Positions 32,945-42,765 of a stretch of DNA of 64,000 nucleotides are shown piece after piece (the stretch's first letter is position 1; each line of letters begins with the position of its first letter). The position numbers and the translations under genes were made by a program. The stretch is from Spirometra erinaceieuropaei. Its lineage: Eukaryota > Platyhelminthes > Cestoda > Diphyllobothriidea > Diphyllobothriidae. The stretch covers positions 1,914,914 through 1,978,913 of the forward strand of contig CACRXP010000015.1 of NCBI GenBank assembly GCA_902702965.1, read 5' to 3'. The notes below the pieces were generated by a model. It saw only the letters and a list, made by a program, of their open reading frames with translations, searched no databases and had not been told where the DNA came from.

Positions 32945-34759
32945 TTACAAAACTGGCCGTGCATAGTCATTCTGTACAGGCCGATTTCTGTCGAAAACCA
33001 GACGAGCAAATTTTCTTTTAAACACACAAACCGTGTCAGCCGTCACCATCTCGCTTGGAATCGAGTTCCACGGCCTGACAACCCGCTGGCTGAATAAAAA
33101 TTTTCTTCGGTCTAAACGCGTGCGCTCATCCCCGACTTTGTATGCATGCCCGCGTAGTTGGTTTGTACGGGCGAACTCAAAGAAGTCCTCTGCTCTTAAT
33201 GAACAACTCTGGCCGAGAACAATCCGGAACGTCCAGGGTAGACTGCTGTTTATTTGTCTATAAGAGAGAGGGAATAGGCCAAGCAAATTCAGCCTCTCCT
33301 GATAAGACAGATGCTTTAGACCGTCGACCATCTTTGTCGTTCTGCGTTGCACCTGTTCGAGTAAGTTGATATCCTCCCTCATCCATGGTGAATCTGCTGG
33401 CATTCCATACTCTAGATGAGGTCTTACAAAGACACCAAAGAGGCTTTCGAAGAGTTCGGGAGGAAATATTTTAAATGCACGTCTGACCCAGTGCAGAGTA
33501 CTATTTGCCTCCTGGACCATCTTTCTACAGTGTTCTGATGGCGATAGATTTGTGGTCGTCCATACACCCAGATCTCTGTGTCTTTCCACAGTTTCTAACC
33601 TCGTCCCGTCAATATAGTACTGGTGTTTGGGAGAGGCATTGCGGCCGGTGTTCAGGTGCAAAACCACGCATTTGGACACGTTAAACTTCAAAAGCCATCT
33701 GTTCGACCAAGCACACAGTTTGTTGATGTTCGACTGCAACTTCTCTGCGTCATCATCAAACTTGACTTCACTCCATATTTTGATGTCATCCGCGAACATG
33801 AGAGCCTCGCAATTCACTTCGCTGATGCAGTCATTAACATAAATCAGGAAGAGTACTGAGCCTAAGACAGAACCCTGTGGGACATCACCTTCCACCTTTA
33901 CCCATTCCGAGGTAGAATTTCCAACGACGACTCTTTGTAGTCTGGAGAATAGAAAACTCCTGATCCACTTAAACATTCTTCCTTGAATCCCAACATCCCA
34001 GATCTTCTGCAAAAGATGCCTATGTGGGACACTGTCAAAGGCCTTCTTGAAGTCAAAAAATGTGACATCTAGTGGAAAACCCTTATCGGTAGCTCGTGCC
34101 CATTTCTCGTGCGAGTAAAGAACACTCGTTAGGCAGGAGTGCCCTGGACGAAAGCCGTGTTGGGCATCACACAATATTTTGTTCTGTTCCAGGTATTTTA
34201 TCAAGTGTCTTTTGATAATGAGTTCCATTTTTTTACACTCGATGCAAGTAAGACTGACGGGACGATAATTTCCGCAGTCAAGTCTTGAGACTCCTTTATG
34301 GATCGGAGTAACGCGTGCGCACTTCCATTCCTCCGGGAGCTCGCCGTCTTCAAAAGACTTTTGAAATATTGCGGATAAGGGTTTGCACAGTTCATTAGCA
34401 AGTTCACGAATTGCTAGTGCAAGAATTCTATCTGGTCCAGGTGATTTGACAGGTTTCAGCCGCAGTAGCTCGGCCCTAACTATGGTCGATGAAAAAAGTG
34501 GTTCTTCGATTAATGAGGGTAGGGATAGGGTAGGAGGGGGAAGGGTACTTGGAGGAGAGGTTGGATGACTAACGGATGTATGGGAAAATATAAAACAAGG
34601 TTCTCGGGTTAAGGCGGACTGAAAGAAGTCGGAAAGGAGGGACGCTTTAACCTGGTCATCAACCTCCACTTTCCCATCTGCGGACCTAAGAGCAGGGATC
34701 AGCTTCTGAGTCCTTTTAGTACTTCGTATATAACCAAATAGAACTTTCGGATGCTCCAA
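32945..34759 (-). CDS. LINE-D reverse transcriptase, open frame of 604 codons
   Basis: This is the best preserved RT in the window. Motifs in order: KSPGPDRILALAIREL (about residue 110), EEWKCARVTPIHK, NYRPVSLTCIECKKMELIIK, AQHGFRPGHSCLTSVL, VTFFDFKKAFDSVPHRHL (motif A), GDVPQGSVLGSVLFLIYVND (motif B), ALMFADDIKIW (motif C, FADD), LLKFNVSKCVVLHL (motif D), RDLGVWTTTNLSPSEHC, then the C-terminal VRPHLEYGMPADSPW, RRTTKMVDGLKHLSYQERL and RPWNSIPSEMV. This is the layout of CR1-group LINE polymerases, which copy element RNA at the nicked target. The listed Met is internal: related linker sequence continues in another frame up to about 34990, so a frameshift separates this frame from its endonuclease. 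It is unlikely to be autonomous today. Confidence 0.92.
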   Translation of the reverse strand: MEHPKVLFGYIRSTKRTQKLIPALRSADGKVEVDDQVKASLLSDFFQSALTREPCFIFSHTSVSHPTSPPSTLPPPTLSLPSLIEEPLFSSTIVRAELLRLKPVKSPGPDRILALAIRELANELCKPLSAIFQKSFEDGELPEEWKCARVTPIHKGVSRLDCGNYRPVSLTCIECKKMELIIKRHLIKYLEQNKILCDAQHGFRPGHSCLTSVLYSHEKWARATDKGFPLDVTFFDFKKAFDSVPHRHLLQKIWDVGIQGRMFKWIRSFLFSRLQRVVVGNSTSEWVKVEGDVPQGSVLGSVLFLIYVNDCISEVNCEALMFADDIKIWSEVKFDDDAEKLQSNINKLCAWSNRWLLKFNVSKCVVLHLNTGRNASPKHQYYIDGTRLETVERHRDLGVWTTTNLSPSEHCRKMVQEANSTLHWVRRAFKIFPPELFESLFGVFVRPHLEYGMPADSPWMREDINLLEQVQRRTTKMVDGLKHLSYQERLNLLGLFPLSYRQINSSLPWTFRIVLGQSCSLRAEDFFEFARTNQLRGHAYKVGDERTRLDRRKFLFSQRVVRPWNSIPSEMVTADTVCVFKRKFARLVFDRNRPVQNDYARPVL

Positions 34760-34999
34760 CGAATTTCGAAGTATGTTCAGTTCAAACTTCTTTCGCAGTT
34801 TTAAGGCCTCACTTTTACAAACGTTTCGTTGCCGCTTAAAATCCTGTAAGTGTCCTACGGAGCCAGTTTGTCTGTAACGCCTCCATTAGACGATTCCTTT
34901 TTTCTGAAAGAGACCTAAAAGGACATAATTTAGGGTTTCCACTTGATCTACCACTAAATTCCAGGAGGACCCTTCTCGAAGTCAAGAAGCCGAGTGTTC

Positions 35000-35730
35000 A
35001 GGAATGAGACCGTTAAAAGTGTCTTTCTTAATTCTGGTGTAAGGTTTTTGCATAATTGCGACTTAAATACCAGTAACTTAGGCAATGAAATAATTTCTTG
35101 CGGAAGATTATTCCATAGGAAGGCATATTTGGAAGCAAAGAAGAGGGAGCGCTCAGATGTAGTGTAAGAGGCGGCGGAATTCCCATGCAGGAGTTGCGTG
35201 TGGCATACGACCGATCCCTCTGAGTGCGATTGTCAATGAGCGGAAGATTTGAGCTAAAGTTGATGCAAAAAAGGAAACAAAGGCTAGATTCGAGTCTTCT
35301 AACCCACAAAACCTAATGTTCGTCAGCTGACATCTCTGAGTATAAGCAGTACCGGGTGCGACTTGAGAGGACAGTTTCCGTGTGAAAACCCTCTGAAAAT
35401 TTTCGATGTTATAGCGGTCACGGCCGTTCAATAAACCAAAAATGGACAGCAGTATTCGAGAACTAGAAGAACAGGCATTTAATAAAGTGTTTACTCCATT
35501 TCCGGAAGGAAATTTATGCTATATGAATCCACATATCTGAGCGGCTTTGACAGAGATTCTATCGGCATGAGGCGATAAAGCAAGTTTGTTTGTATAACTT
35601 AGCCCTAGGTCCTGTATGGTTGGGCATTCTGAGAGTGAGTTATTCTGAAAAATTATGGGAGGAGGAAGTTTGGCAGAACCAAAAGACAGGAAACTACGCT
35701 GGTAAGTAGGCAGTGGTTGTTGATGAAATG
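35000..35730 (-). pseudogene. LINE-E, RT C-terminus of a different LINE, inserted in LINE-D
   Basis: Minus-strand pieces in shifting frames give PPPIIFQNNSLSECPTIQDL and LGLSYTNKLALSPHADRISV, then KAAQICGFI, then RYNIENFQRVFTRKL, RCQLTNIRFCGLEDS, and finally FFASKYAFLWNNLPQEI and LVFKSQLCKNLTPELRK. This is the order of an RT thumb/C-terminal region (RDLG..., HI..I..KA...LGFI, ENVQRRFTRRL, LG.L.L, F...R....WN.LP). The style differs from LINE-A, B and D, suggesting another clade. Catalytic RT blocks are absent. It sits exactly where LINE-D lacks part of its EN-RT linker. Confidence 0.65.
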
Positions 35731-35734
35731 TAGA

Positions 35735-36593
35735 AGAACTTTCTTGAACAACTCCCAGTCGTCGTTGACATTACGCATAAATAATGAGCTCCAGTCGAGA
35801 CTCGATATTTCTGCTCTCATCTGATTGAATCCGCTCCGCCAAAAATTGTATCCTTTTTGTTCTGGAGTATGCGAAATGGCGAATAACGAATAATCCGCAT
35901 AAGCACAACATGGTTACTTCGGTCAAGAGGCGGCAGAGTGATGACATCGTCTATGCTGTCTGGTGCTTTCGTAAAAACCAGACCCAGGCAGTTTGCCCTT
36001 TGTCCCCCACGTGTTCTCGTTGAAAACATTATATGTTGTGTGAGAGACGCCTTTAATGTTTTGTTCAGCAGACGGTAATCGAAGGTCGATTTTGAAACTG
36101 ACGCTTGGAGAGTGTTCCAGTTAATTTCTGGTGCGTTGAAGTCGCCCATGATCATGACGTTAGGTCGACTGGAAAATTTAACCATTTGCTCCAATATTTG
36201 AATGTCGGCGATTTGGTCTGTCCTAGGTGGTCGATAGACAGTGAGGGCATCGAGACTAGGGAAACTAATAGCCTTGATGGTCAGGCAAATAGCTTCCGTG
36301 CTGTACGCAAACTTGGTGGTGTTTTCCGACACTGCCAGGCCTTCATTCACATACGCAACTATAACACCATCCGGACGATGTTCCCTGTCCGTCCGATAAA
36401 TTTGGTATCCAGGCAAGGCTATTTCGCTATCGCTAATATTCCCGCACAGCCAGGTCTCGGTAACTGCTAAAACATCCGGAGACAGTTCGGCAAGGCAAAG
36501 TTTCAGCTCGTCTAGTTTAGATATGAGGCTTTGGGCATTTGTATACAAGCATCCCAATTTTGCTCCAGTCGAATTTCCGGCTGCATTTGTCAC
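35735..36593 (-). pseudogene. LINE-D endonuclease domain
   Basis: The 258-codon minus-strand frame carries an AP-endonuclease-like domain: LGCLYTNAQSLISKLDELK (N), SPDVLAVTETWLCG (E), YQIYRTDREHRPDGVIVAYV, TVYRPPRTDQ (Y), VMIMGDFNAPEINW (D, N) and PPLDRSNHVVL. The last block reads RSNH where SDH is usual, so the catalytic Asp of that motif appears to be changed. The frame ends at 35817, but the domain continues in the next frame (FNQMRAEISSLDWSSLFMRN), showing a single frameshift near 35840. Confidence 0.85.
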
Positions 36594-36789
36594 TGTTGTG
36601 GGGATTACTACGTTATCTCGAAAGCCCCTTTCGCTGTGCTCTTCCGTTACCTGATGGGTTCCATTGATGTCCGTTTCTTCAGTCAGAACACTGAACGCTA
36701 AGGGCTTTCTTGTGTTGTCGCCTCGAGCGGCTGGTTCCGCAAAGGTTTCTGTGTTAGCCGCGTAGCTGCTGTCATTCTTAGTATTACTG

Positions 36790-37210
36790 ACTGGTTCTAT
36801 TGAAACGACATATTGTTCAGAACTGCTTTTCCCTTGAAGACAGCCAACTTATGTTCGCCACCCTCCAGTCTCGATTTGAACTCCAAGACGAGTTCCCGGC
36901 TTTTCAGACGTTCCGCTGGTGAGTGGTCTGATTGAAAAAAACCTGGTTTTGCGTGTTCCGAGATCGGTTTTTTTGAGAGGATCAACTTGATTGCACTTCG
37001 TTCTCCAGCATAATTTTGAGAGGACGAGGTGGTAGTGCTGCTGCCCTGTCTTCAGACATTCTTTCTATCAGGAATACTTTTAAGGCCTTTTTCTCCGTGT
37101 CTGCCTGGAGTAATTGGTAAGGCAGACCATGGAAAGAAGAAACATCCTCCGAGATACGGTCTTCAGGTCTGACTAAATTTGATTCAGACAAAGAAGGCCA
37201 CGGGTGCATC
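36790..37210 (-). pseudogene. LINE-D ORF1 remnant
   Basis: Two minus-strand frames, joined by a shift near 36985, read LVRPEDRISEDVSSFHGLPY, LPPRPLKIMLENEVQS, then PISEHAKPGFFQSDHSPAER and LKSRELVLEFKSRLEGGEHK with LAVFKGK. This matches the end of CR1-type ORF1 proteins: an RPRPLKI strand, then a helix of the ..D.SPxERxxxRELxxELKxRxxxGE type. The upstream half of ORF1 is not found, because a plus-strand LINE fragment begins just beyond 37300. Confidence 0.7.
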
Positions 37211-37299
37211 CAGGGTACGGTTAGGAGATCCTTCTTTAATTTTGACGAAGAATGTTTCCGCCGGATATTTGGAACATTTTTCGACTAAAGTTGGAATAA

Positions 37300-37835
37300 T
37301 AAGTTCAGGCATGGTGTCCCTGGATGCAACAAATTGGAGAAAGTTGGAGAAAGTACAACAAAGGGCAACCAAAGTGGTCGGCGGATTAAGTGGCTAACCT
37401 TATGATGGACGTCTGAAAAAGACAAAAATATTTCCTCTTTTTATAGGCAATGGTTTTTGATATGAACTTAACCTTCGGGATCGTCAGAGGGCTAGACTAA
37501 GCTCTTCAGTCTGACGATTTCTTCGAACATGCGCGAATGACAAATTTTCCAGGTCACCAATAAAAACTGAATATAAAGCATGCCAAACTTGAAGTGCGGG
37601 CCAAATTCTTACCCCAACGGCTGGTTGAAGGATGGAATGATTAGCCGAACTCCGTTGTCTCGGTGGAAGACGCTGAGACCTTTAAAACGACTGGATAAAT
37701 TTATGCTTGATGGTCAAATATTTACGCGATATAAATGTTTGGCATAACTGTTGTGTACATATGTGCATGCATTTCATCCATCTATGTGTAAATAGGGCTT
37801 TAGAAGGATCTGCCTATGTCCATCATATATACTTA
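37300..37835 (+). pseudogene. LINE-G, 3' end of the LINE-B family, opposite strand
   Basis: Plus strand: WRKLEKVQQRATKVVGGLSG, then, with stops, FGIVRGLD.ALQSDDFFEHA, KHAKLEVRAKFLPQRLVEGW and N..PNSVVSVEDAETFK. The same text occurs on the minus strand in LINE-B at 29870-29630 (FRIVRGLDCDLRFDDFFKLA, YAKLALRAKFFSHRLVKGWN). The nucleotide match continues into the 3' region (GATAAATTTATGCTTGAT and ATAGGG.TTT) to about 37830. Only the C-terminus is present. Confidence 0.82.
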
Positions 37836-38039
37836 ATTATACTAAATGTCTTGGTGTCTAAAGTGCGCTTCGCGTAAAAACATCTGACTGTTTTGGACAA
37901 GGACTAGGACACAGCAGTTATTCATGGCACAAAAAGGAATCCTTTACCTGTCATGATAGCTGCAATAGCTGTCCTGATACACTCGGCTGCGAGAACAACT
38001 TTTTAAACCCCTTCTTCAAATTCCTCTTGGGCTTGTGCC

Positions 38040-39850
38040 GCCGTCTGGGCGACTACGACATCCTCGCGATCATCTTGCTCCCTGGCTTATCGAGACAAGT
38101 CACCAGGACCACCAAACCTCTGTGTGGGCGCATGATGGAGCGTTAAGCCATAGTTTCGAAGAATCGTATTCTATCTTCATATTCCCCTGGTTACGTTCCG
38201 TTGAACACTACGGTGAGTACCCAAAATGAACTTCATTGGTTGGTGGCCAGCGAGCACTGTGAGATGGCTACCATGGATGAACCCGTGGACACACTGCACG
38301 GCGAGGATAAGGGCCTATTGTCTCCTTTTCAATCTGGCTATACTTTCGTTCTGTCCTTTTCGGTGACCTGGGGGCATACGTGGTTATTTGGATCCTACCA
38401 TCTGCTTCCTTCTGAAGGAGCATTTTGCTAAACCGTAATCAGGGACGTCTGTCTGGACAACGATTTCTTGGTCAGACTCGAAGTGCGATAACATAGTCGA
38501 ATCGTTGATCTTTACCTTTGTAGCACCAGATGAGTTGTAATATTCAGAAGACCAAACAAACTCCACGCCCTTGCACAGATGGCGGACGAATTCGAGTTTA
38601 AGCTGTGTAACCCAGTGATGGAAGGGCCGTAGTAGCTGACCAACCCTATAAACGATTGCAGCTCCTTCAAGTGCCTTTGTGCTTTCGTGTGCATTCACCT
38701 TCTCTGGGTCAGGTGCACACTCATGCTCGTTGACTATGAACCCGAGATAGTGGGTTTCCTTCCGCTGGAACTCACTTTTTTCCATATTGATCCGAAGGCC
38801 GTAGTCTATCAAATAGTCCACAGCCTGGTCTAGTCTTTGACTCGGCTCTTCCGCCGAGCTGCCAACAACCAAAATACCGTCCAGATATGTAATAGCTCCG
38901 GGAAAATTCGTAAGCATCGTATCCATGTTCTGCTAGGACATACCAGGTACCCGTTTATGCCGTATTTAAGACCGGTGTATCTGAAGAAGTGTTTTTGAGT
39001 ATAGATGACCAAACGTTCCTGCAATTTACTGCTCACCTTAATCAGTACGTCGGCCTTGGATAGATCGATTCTTTCGAAAACTTTACCTTCATTTAGGGCC
39101 ACAAAAATCTGCTTTACGGTTGTTAGCGGATAATAATTATCCCCTCGTGCTTCGTTCCAGCCCGTGGAACAATCCGCACAACCGCACATAACCGTTAGAT
39201 TCCTGCGTCACCACGACTGCAGCAACCCAAGCTGAATAAATGGTAGGATAGGTTATGCTTCTTGGTTGTAATCTTTCTAGCCAAGCTTCTACGGACGACT
39301 CTATCGCCAACGGAACCCGTCAACACTCTTTGAAAACTGAATTCTTCTCCGGCTTCACTTTAAAACTTATCTTCGTGTTTGTGCACCTGCCGGTTGCTTT
39401 CTGTATCTGTTCAGTATACCTTTTCTTCAGGATCTCTCCGGTAGTACTGTGCATCATGGTGATACTTCTTAAAAGGAGCGGTCTCACAATCCCAGTTTAG
39501 GGATCGTTTTATTTCCGAGAAGATTGTTATGAGTCTTCGAGACATAGATGCCTACGAGCAAAGTCTTATTTCGAAAGCTGGCGTCGTCTGTCAAAAGTCT
39601 TCAAATTCTACATGCATGTAATTCGACGTGCGTGCTTTGACATCCTTTGGTTGCACTTCTAGTGAATCTCTATCCTTCCACATACGCATGGTGATTGTGA
39701 TCAGATCAGATACCGTGTTTACCTGCGGTGTGGTTAGTCCTCCAGCAATATTCACTGACAGGTATTCCCAGCGTTAGCAATTTCCCACTTGCGAATCGTC
39801 TTCTTAAATGACCTAAAAATTCTCTCATCTGCTAGCGTGGGTTATTTTGT
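38040..39850 (-). pseudogene. Ty3/Gypsy pol fragment: protease end, reverse transcriptase and start of RNase H
   Basis: Minus strand. A protease/linker-like relic (LLGNKTIPKLGL) precedes KISFKVKPEKNSVFKEC, YSAWVAAVVVTQESNGYVRL, NYYPLTTVKQIFVALNEGKV, FERIDLSKADVLIKV (motif A, usual Asp kept), FRYTGLKYGI, ITYLDGILVVG (motif C, YLDG in place of YLDD), YGLRINMEKSEF, HYLGFIVNEH and FIGLVSYYG-type text. It then continues into RNase H (VVQTDVPDYGL, ERKYSQIEKETIGPY). This is the standard Gypsy order. Loss of the second catalytic Asp and many stops and shifts make it inactive. Long terminal repeats were not found. Confidence 0.85.
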
Positions 39851-40129
39851 AACTTGAAGATTTATGGCCAACTCGGAAACAACTGTAGTACTTCCTAGTT
39901 CAATAAGGGCATTCTCCCAGTCAGTGCTAATCAATAAACTGCCAACATGTTGTCTTCAGTTTCGGTGAAAAACTCTCTTTTGTTCTATTTTTTTTCGTTC
40001 TGCTATCAAAGACTTAAGCGGGGGGACTGTTCGGGCTTCCATTAAGCCGGATGTCTTGCTTGATATTTGAGATTCCAGTTCATTCCTCTGTCAGTTACTT
40101 ATCGTCATATCACCCTTCTGGCTTAGCTC
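39851..40129. other. Unassigned, between Gypsy relic and LINE-H
   Basis: No recognised feature. It could contain older Gypsy gag or protease sequence beyond recognition. Confidence 0.3.
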
Positions 40130-41290
40130 GTCCCTTTCCAGTTTATTGCCGTCGACTGAGCAGTGGACTAGCGCACTGCGCAAGGATGGTAAGGCCGACA
40201 TTATTTACACGGACTTCAAGAAGACGTTCCACAGCGTCCCAAATAAATACCTGATCTAAAAACCATCTGAAACTGGAATAAGAGGAAAGGTATCGACACG
40301 GATCACAGACTTTTTACAGGGAGGTCACAAACCGCGAGTGTTGATACTTCGAATTCTACTCTTACCCCTGCTCTAAATAGTGATCCATCAAGCTCAGTCT
40401 TAGAGCCGTTGCCATTCCCAGCTTACATTGGCGACTGCGACGACGATCTGGGATGCAGCGGCGTCCTGCTTGCTGACGATGTTAAGCCGTGGATAAGTTC
40501 TGACGCAGACAGGCACGCACTTCAAGGGCGTCTCAGCCGACTGAGCAGCTGGTCAGCTCTTTGGCTCTTCAATTTTAATTTTAACAAATGTGTGATCATG
40601 AAACTCTGAACCAGAAATACCAGTAAGGAGGATTATTCCTTTCAAAACCTCCTTGACTAGCAGTCCCTTTAAAATATCGAGGAACAGAAAGACCTAGGCG
40701 TCCTAATGACCTCCTCCTTTAAACCATCGTCACAGTGTCAAAGGACAGCCAAATGCGCGATAGGGCGTTATTTGCGCTGAGGCGAGGATTTGTGCAGATC
40801 GATAACGAGATGTTCAGAAAAGTCTACGGGGCATTCGCTCGGTCCCACTTAGAGTATGCAGTCTAGGCCTGGCAACCGTGGTTCAAGAAGAATTATCGAC
40901 AACTGGAAAGAGTACAGACAATGAGTAGGAAGATAGTCAAAAATCTAGATCACCTATCTTATGAAACCAGACTGNNNNNNNNNNNNNNNNNNNNNNNNNN
41001 NNNNNNNNNNNNNNNNNNNNNNNNNNNTCTTATTTAAACCTACCGGACTGTGAGAGACCGTTAGTGCGCCTTCGACTTTGATGAATTCTTCCAATTAGCT
41101 GACACGGGTCGTCTGTGTAATCATGTCTTTGAACTGCGGAGGAAACTGGTCCACCCGAACGCCCGACGGAACACATTCTCGCAGATGCTCACTGGAGTAT
41201 CGAAGAGATCTCCTGATGCGTTAGTTCTTTCCAAAACTGCTGAATCCTTTAAGTGCAAATTAGACGCTCATTTTCTGCGAAACTGCATAC
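40130..41290 (+). pseudogene. LINE-H, reverse transcriptase to C-terminus, decayed, with assembly gap
   Basis: Plus-strand pieces: ADIIYTDFKKTFHSVPNKYL (motif A), GIRGKVSTRITDFLQG, CIGDCDDDLGC and LLADDVKPW (motif C, LADD), LSSWSALWLFNFNFNKCVIM (motif D), NIEEQKDLGVLMTSSFKPSS, VYGAFARSHLEYAV.AWQPW, LERVQTMSRKIVKNLDHLSY, then after the gap FDFDEFFQLADTGRLCNHVF and FKCKLDAHFLRN. Motif B (PQGSVL) is weakly preserved as SSSVLEPLPFPAY-type text near 40385. The frames shift several times. The sequence stops a few bases before a palindromic element starts at 41294. Confidence 0.85.
40975..41027. other. Assembly gap (53 N) inside LINE-H
   Basis: The flanking protein text continues across in the expected order (LSYETRL before, the C-terminal Cys-poor domain after), so the gap may be close to its true size, but a few tens of residues of the family are not visible. 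Confidence 0.99.
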
Positions 41291-41293
41291 ATA

Positions 41294-42286
41294 CAGTGCG
41301 TGACCGACCACATAAAATGTTGGCCGAAGTTCGGGAATGCATTTCCGATTACGAAGGATTACTTAAGTGGGGTTGTTATAATGACTATCATGCGGCATAA
41401 CCCTATAACATTTCGGACTTGCCAGCATTTCGGCTTCTGAATGCACTTATTTTTGAGCTCCTGTAGCAACCACACTCTGTAAGACAAGACTACTTAAGTA
41501 GCATGCATTCTTCCTATTGATCTACGACGGTCTTATAGATTCAAATATATTTTATAGAAAACACAGACAACAATATGCTTTCTTTTGCTCATTTGGTAGA
41601 AAATCACATTGTCTTCATATTGTATGCTCAAAAAAGATGTATATTTGGGTTTTAAAAAGGTTTCCCAATTTCCGAATAATTTTCAACCTGATCTGTCATC
41701 GCATCAGCGTTTAGCAATTTCCGTCTACAAGGTGCATGCTATTCGCGTACGGAAAATCATATCTTCCTCTATGCCTTTAAGAAGATATCACATAGAGTTC
41801 ATTAAATTTTGCAATTGATCCGGACTGTGTTGTCCATTTTATGAGGAACATTAGTAAACGTACATGTGCGGTCTTGCATGCATGGACATCGTACAGTGTT
41901 AAAAATCTCATAGTTAGAAACTTTTTGAAAACCCAAATATAGATTTTCTATGAGCATACAATATGCAGAAAATGTAATTTACTACCAAATGAGCAAAAGA
42001 AAGCATATTTTGTTTGTGTTTTCTATAAAATATGTTTGAATCTATAAGACCATCGAAAATCAATAAGAAAAATGCATGCTACTTAAGTAGTCACTTCTTA
42101 CAGAGTGTGGTTTCTACAGGAGCTCAAAACTAAGTGCATTCAGAAGTCGACATGCTGGCAATTCCGAAATGGTATAGGGTTATGCTGCATGATAATCATT
42201 ATAACAGCCCCACTTAAGTAATCCTTCCTAATCGGAAACGCATTGCAGAAATTTAGCCAACATTTTATGAGGTCGGTCACGCATTG
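41294..42286. mobile_element. Palindromic foldback element, copy 3 (subfamily 2 ends)
   Basis: The left end is CAGTGCGTGACCGACC and the right end is GGTCGGTCACGCATTG, 993 bases apart. The halves share, inverted, ATAAAATGTTGGC, GGATTACTTAAGTGGGG, GGCATAACCCTATA, GCCAGCATTTCGG, and a central TACTTAAGTAGCATGC block. TA precedes the left end. It lies at the 3' edge of LINE-H, and CATA-rich sequence is found on both sides (41286-41293 and 42310-42320), so it may have inserted into the LINE 3' region. Confidence 0.85.
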
Positions 42287-42554
42287 TGTTCACGCACAAA
42301 TATGTAAACACACATACATACCTAAATACTGTACATTTAATAACAAATATGTTTCTGCGGCAGTTTGCACCTGGCTCACACTTACCGCTTGCATTTGAAT
42401 TTCCAGATTTATCGATGTAACAACTGATTCTATTGCCATTGTTCGGCATTAATAGGGAGCTCAAGGACGCAAGCCTCATATCCTTAGTATACTGAATAAA
42501 ACTAACTTAACCAACTTACTGCGTACCAAAGCGTGCGAAGTGAAAAATTAGGTG

Positions 42555-42765
42555 TATGCAGTCAATAAAATGTATTAGAATGTATAATGGCTCTGAATAT
42601 CCACGCGAAAAATTCACGCTACTTATGGGACGGTATTTAAGTAGCGAAACTTTTGCAGGCGACCAAAAATGAGTTTGTTCAAAAGCCGCATCCTGGCATC
42701 ATTGGAATGTTTATGAATTCTATTGTATGACAGTCAGTATCATAAGTAAACTTCAGCCATCTCCT
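42555..42765. mobile_element. Palindromic family, right-half fragment
   Basis: The order AAAATTCACGCTACTTATGG, TTTTGCAGGCGACC, GAGTTTGTTCAAAAGCC and GCATCCTGGCATCATTGG corresponds to the inner part of the right arm of the family. The outer tip and the left half are missing. Confidence 0.6.

Larger units (their letters stand above)
32736..37210 (-). mobile_element. CR1-like LINE (LINE-D), near full length, interrupted by another LINE tail
   Basis: Minus strand: ORF1 remnant (37210-36790), endonuclease (36593-35735), then an unrelated LINE C-terminus (35730-35000), then linker and complete RT (about 34990-32945), 3' region, and a (CATA)n tail (32760-32736). The linker before the break (SSLDWSSLFMRNVNDDWELF) and after it (KRQRNVCKSEALKLRKKFEL) are consecutive parts of the usual EN-RT linker, so the two halves probably belong together. 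Confidence 0.7.
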
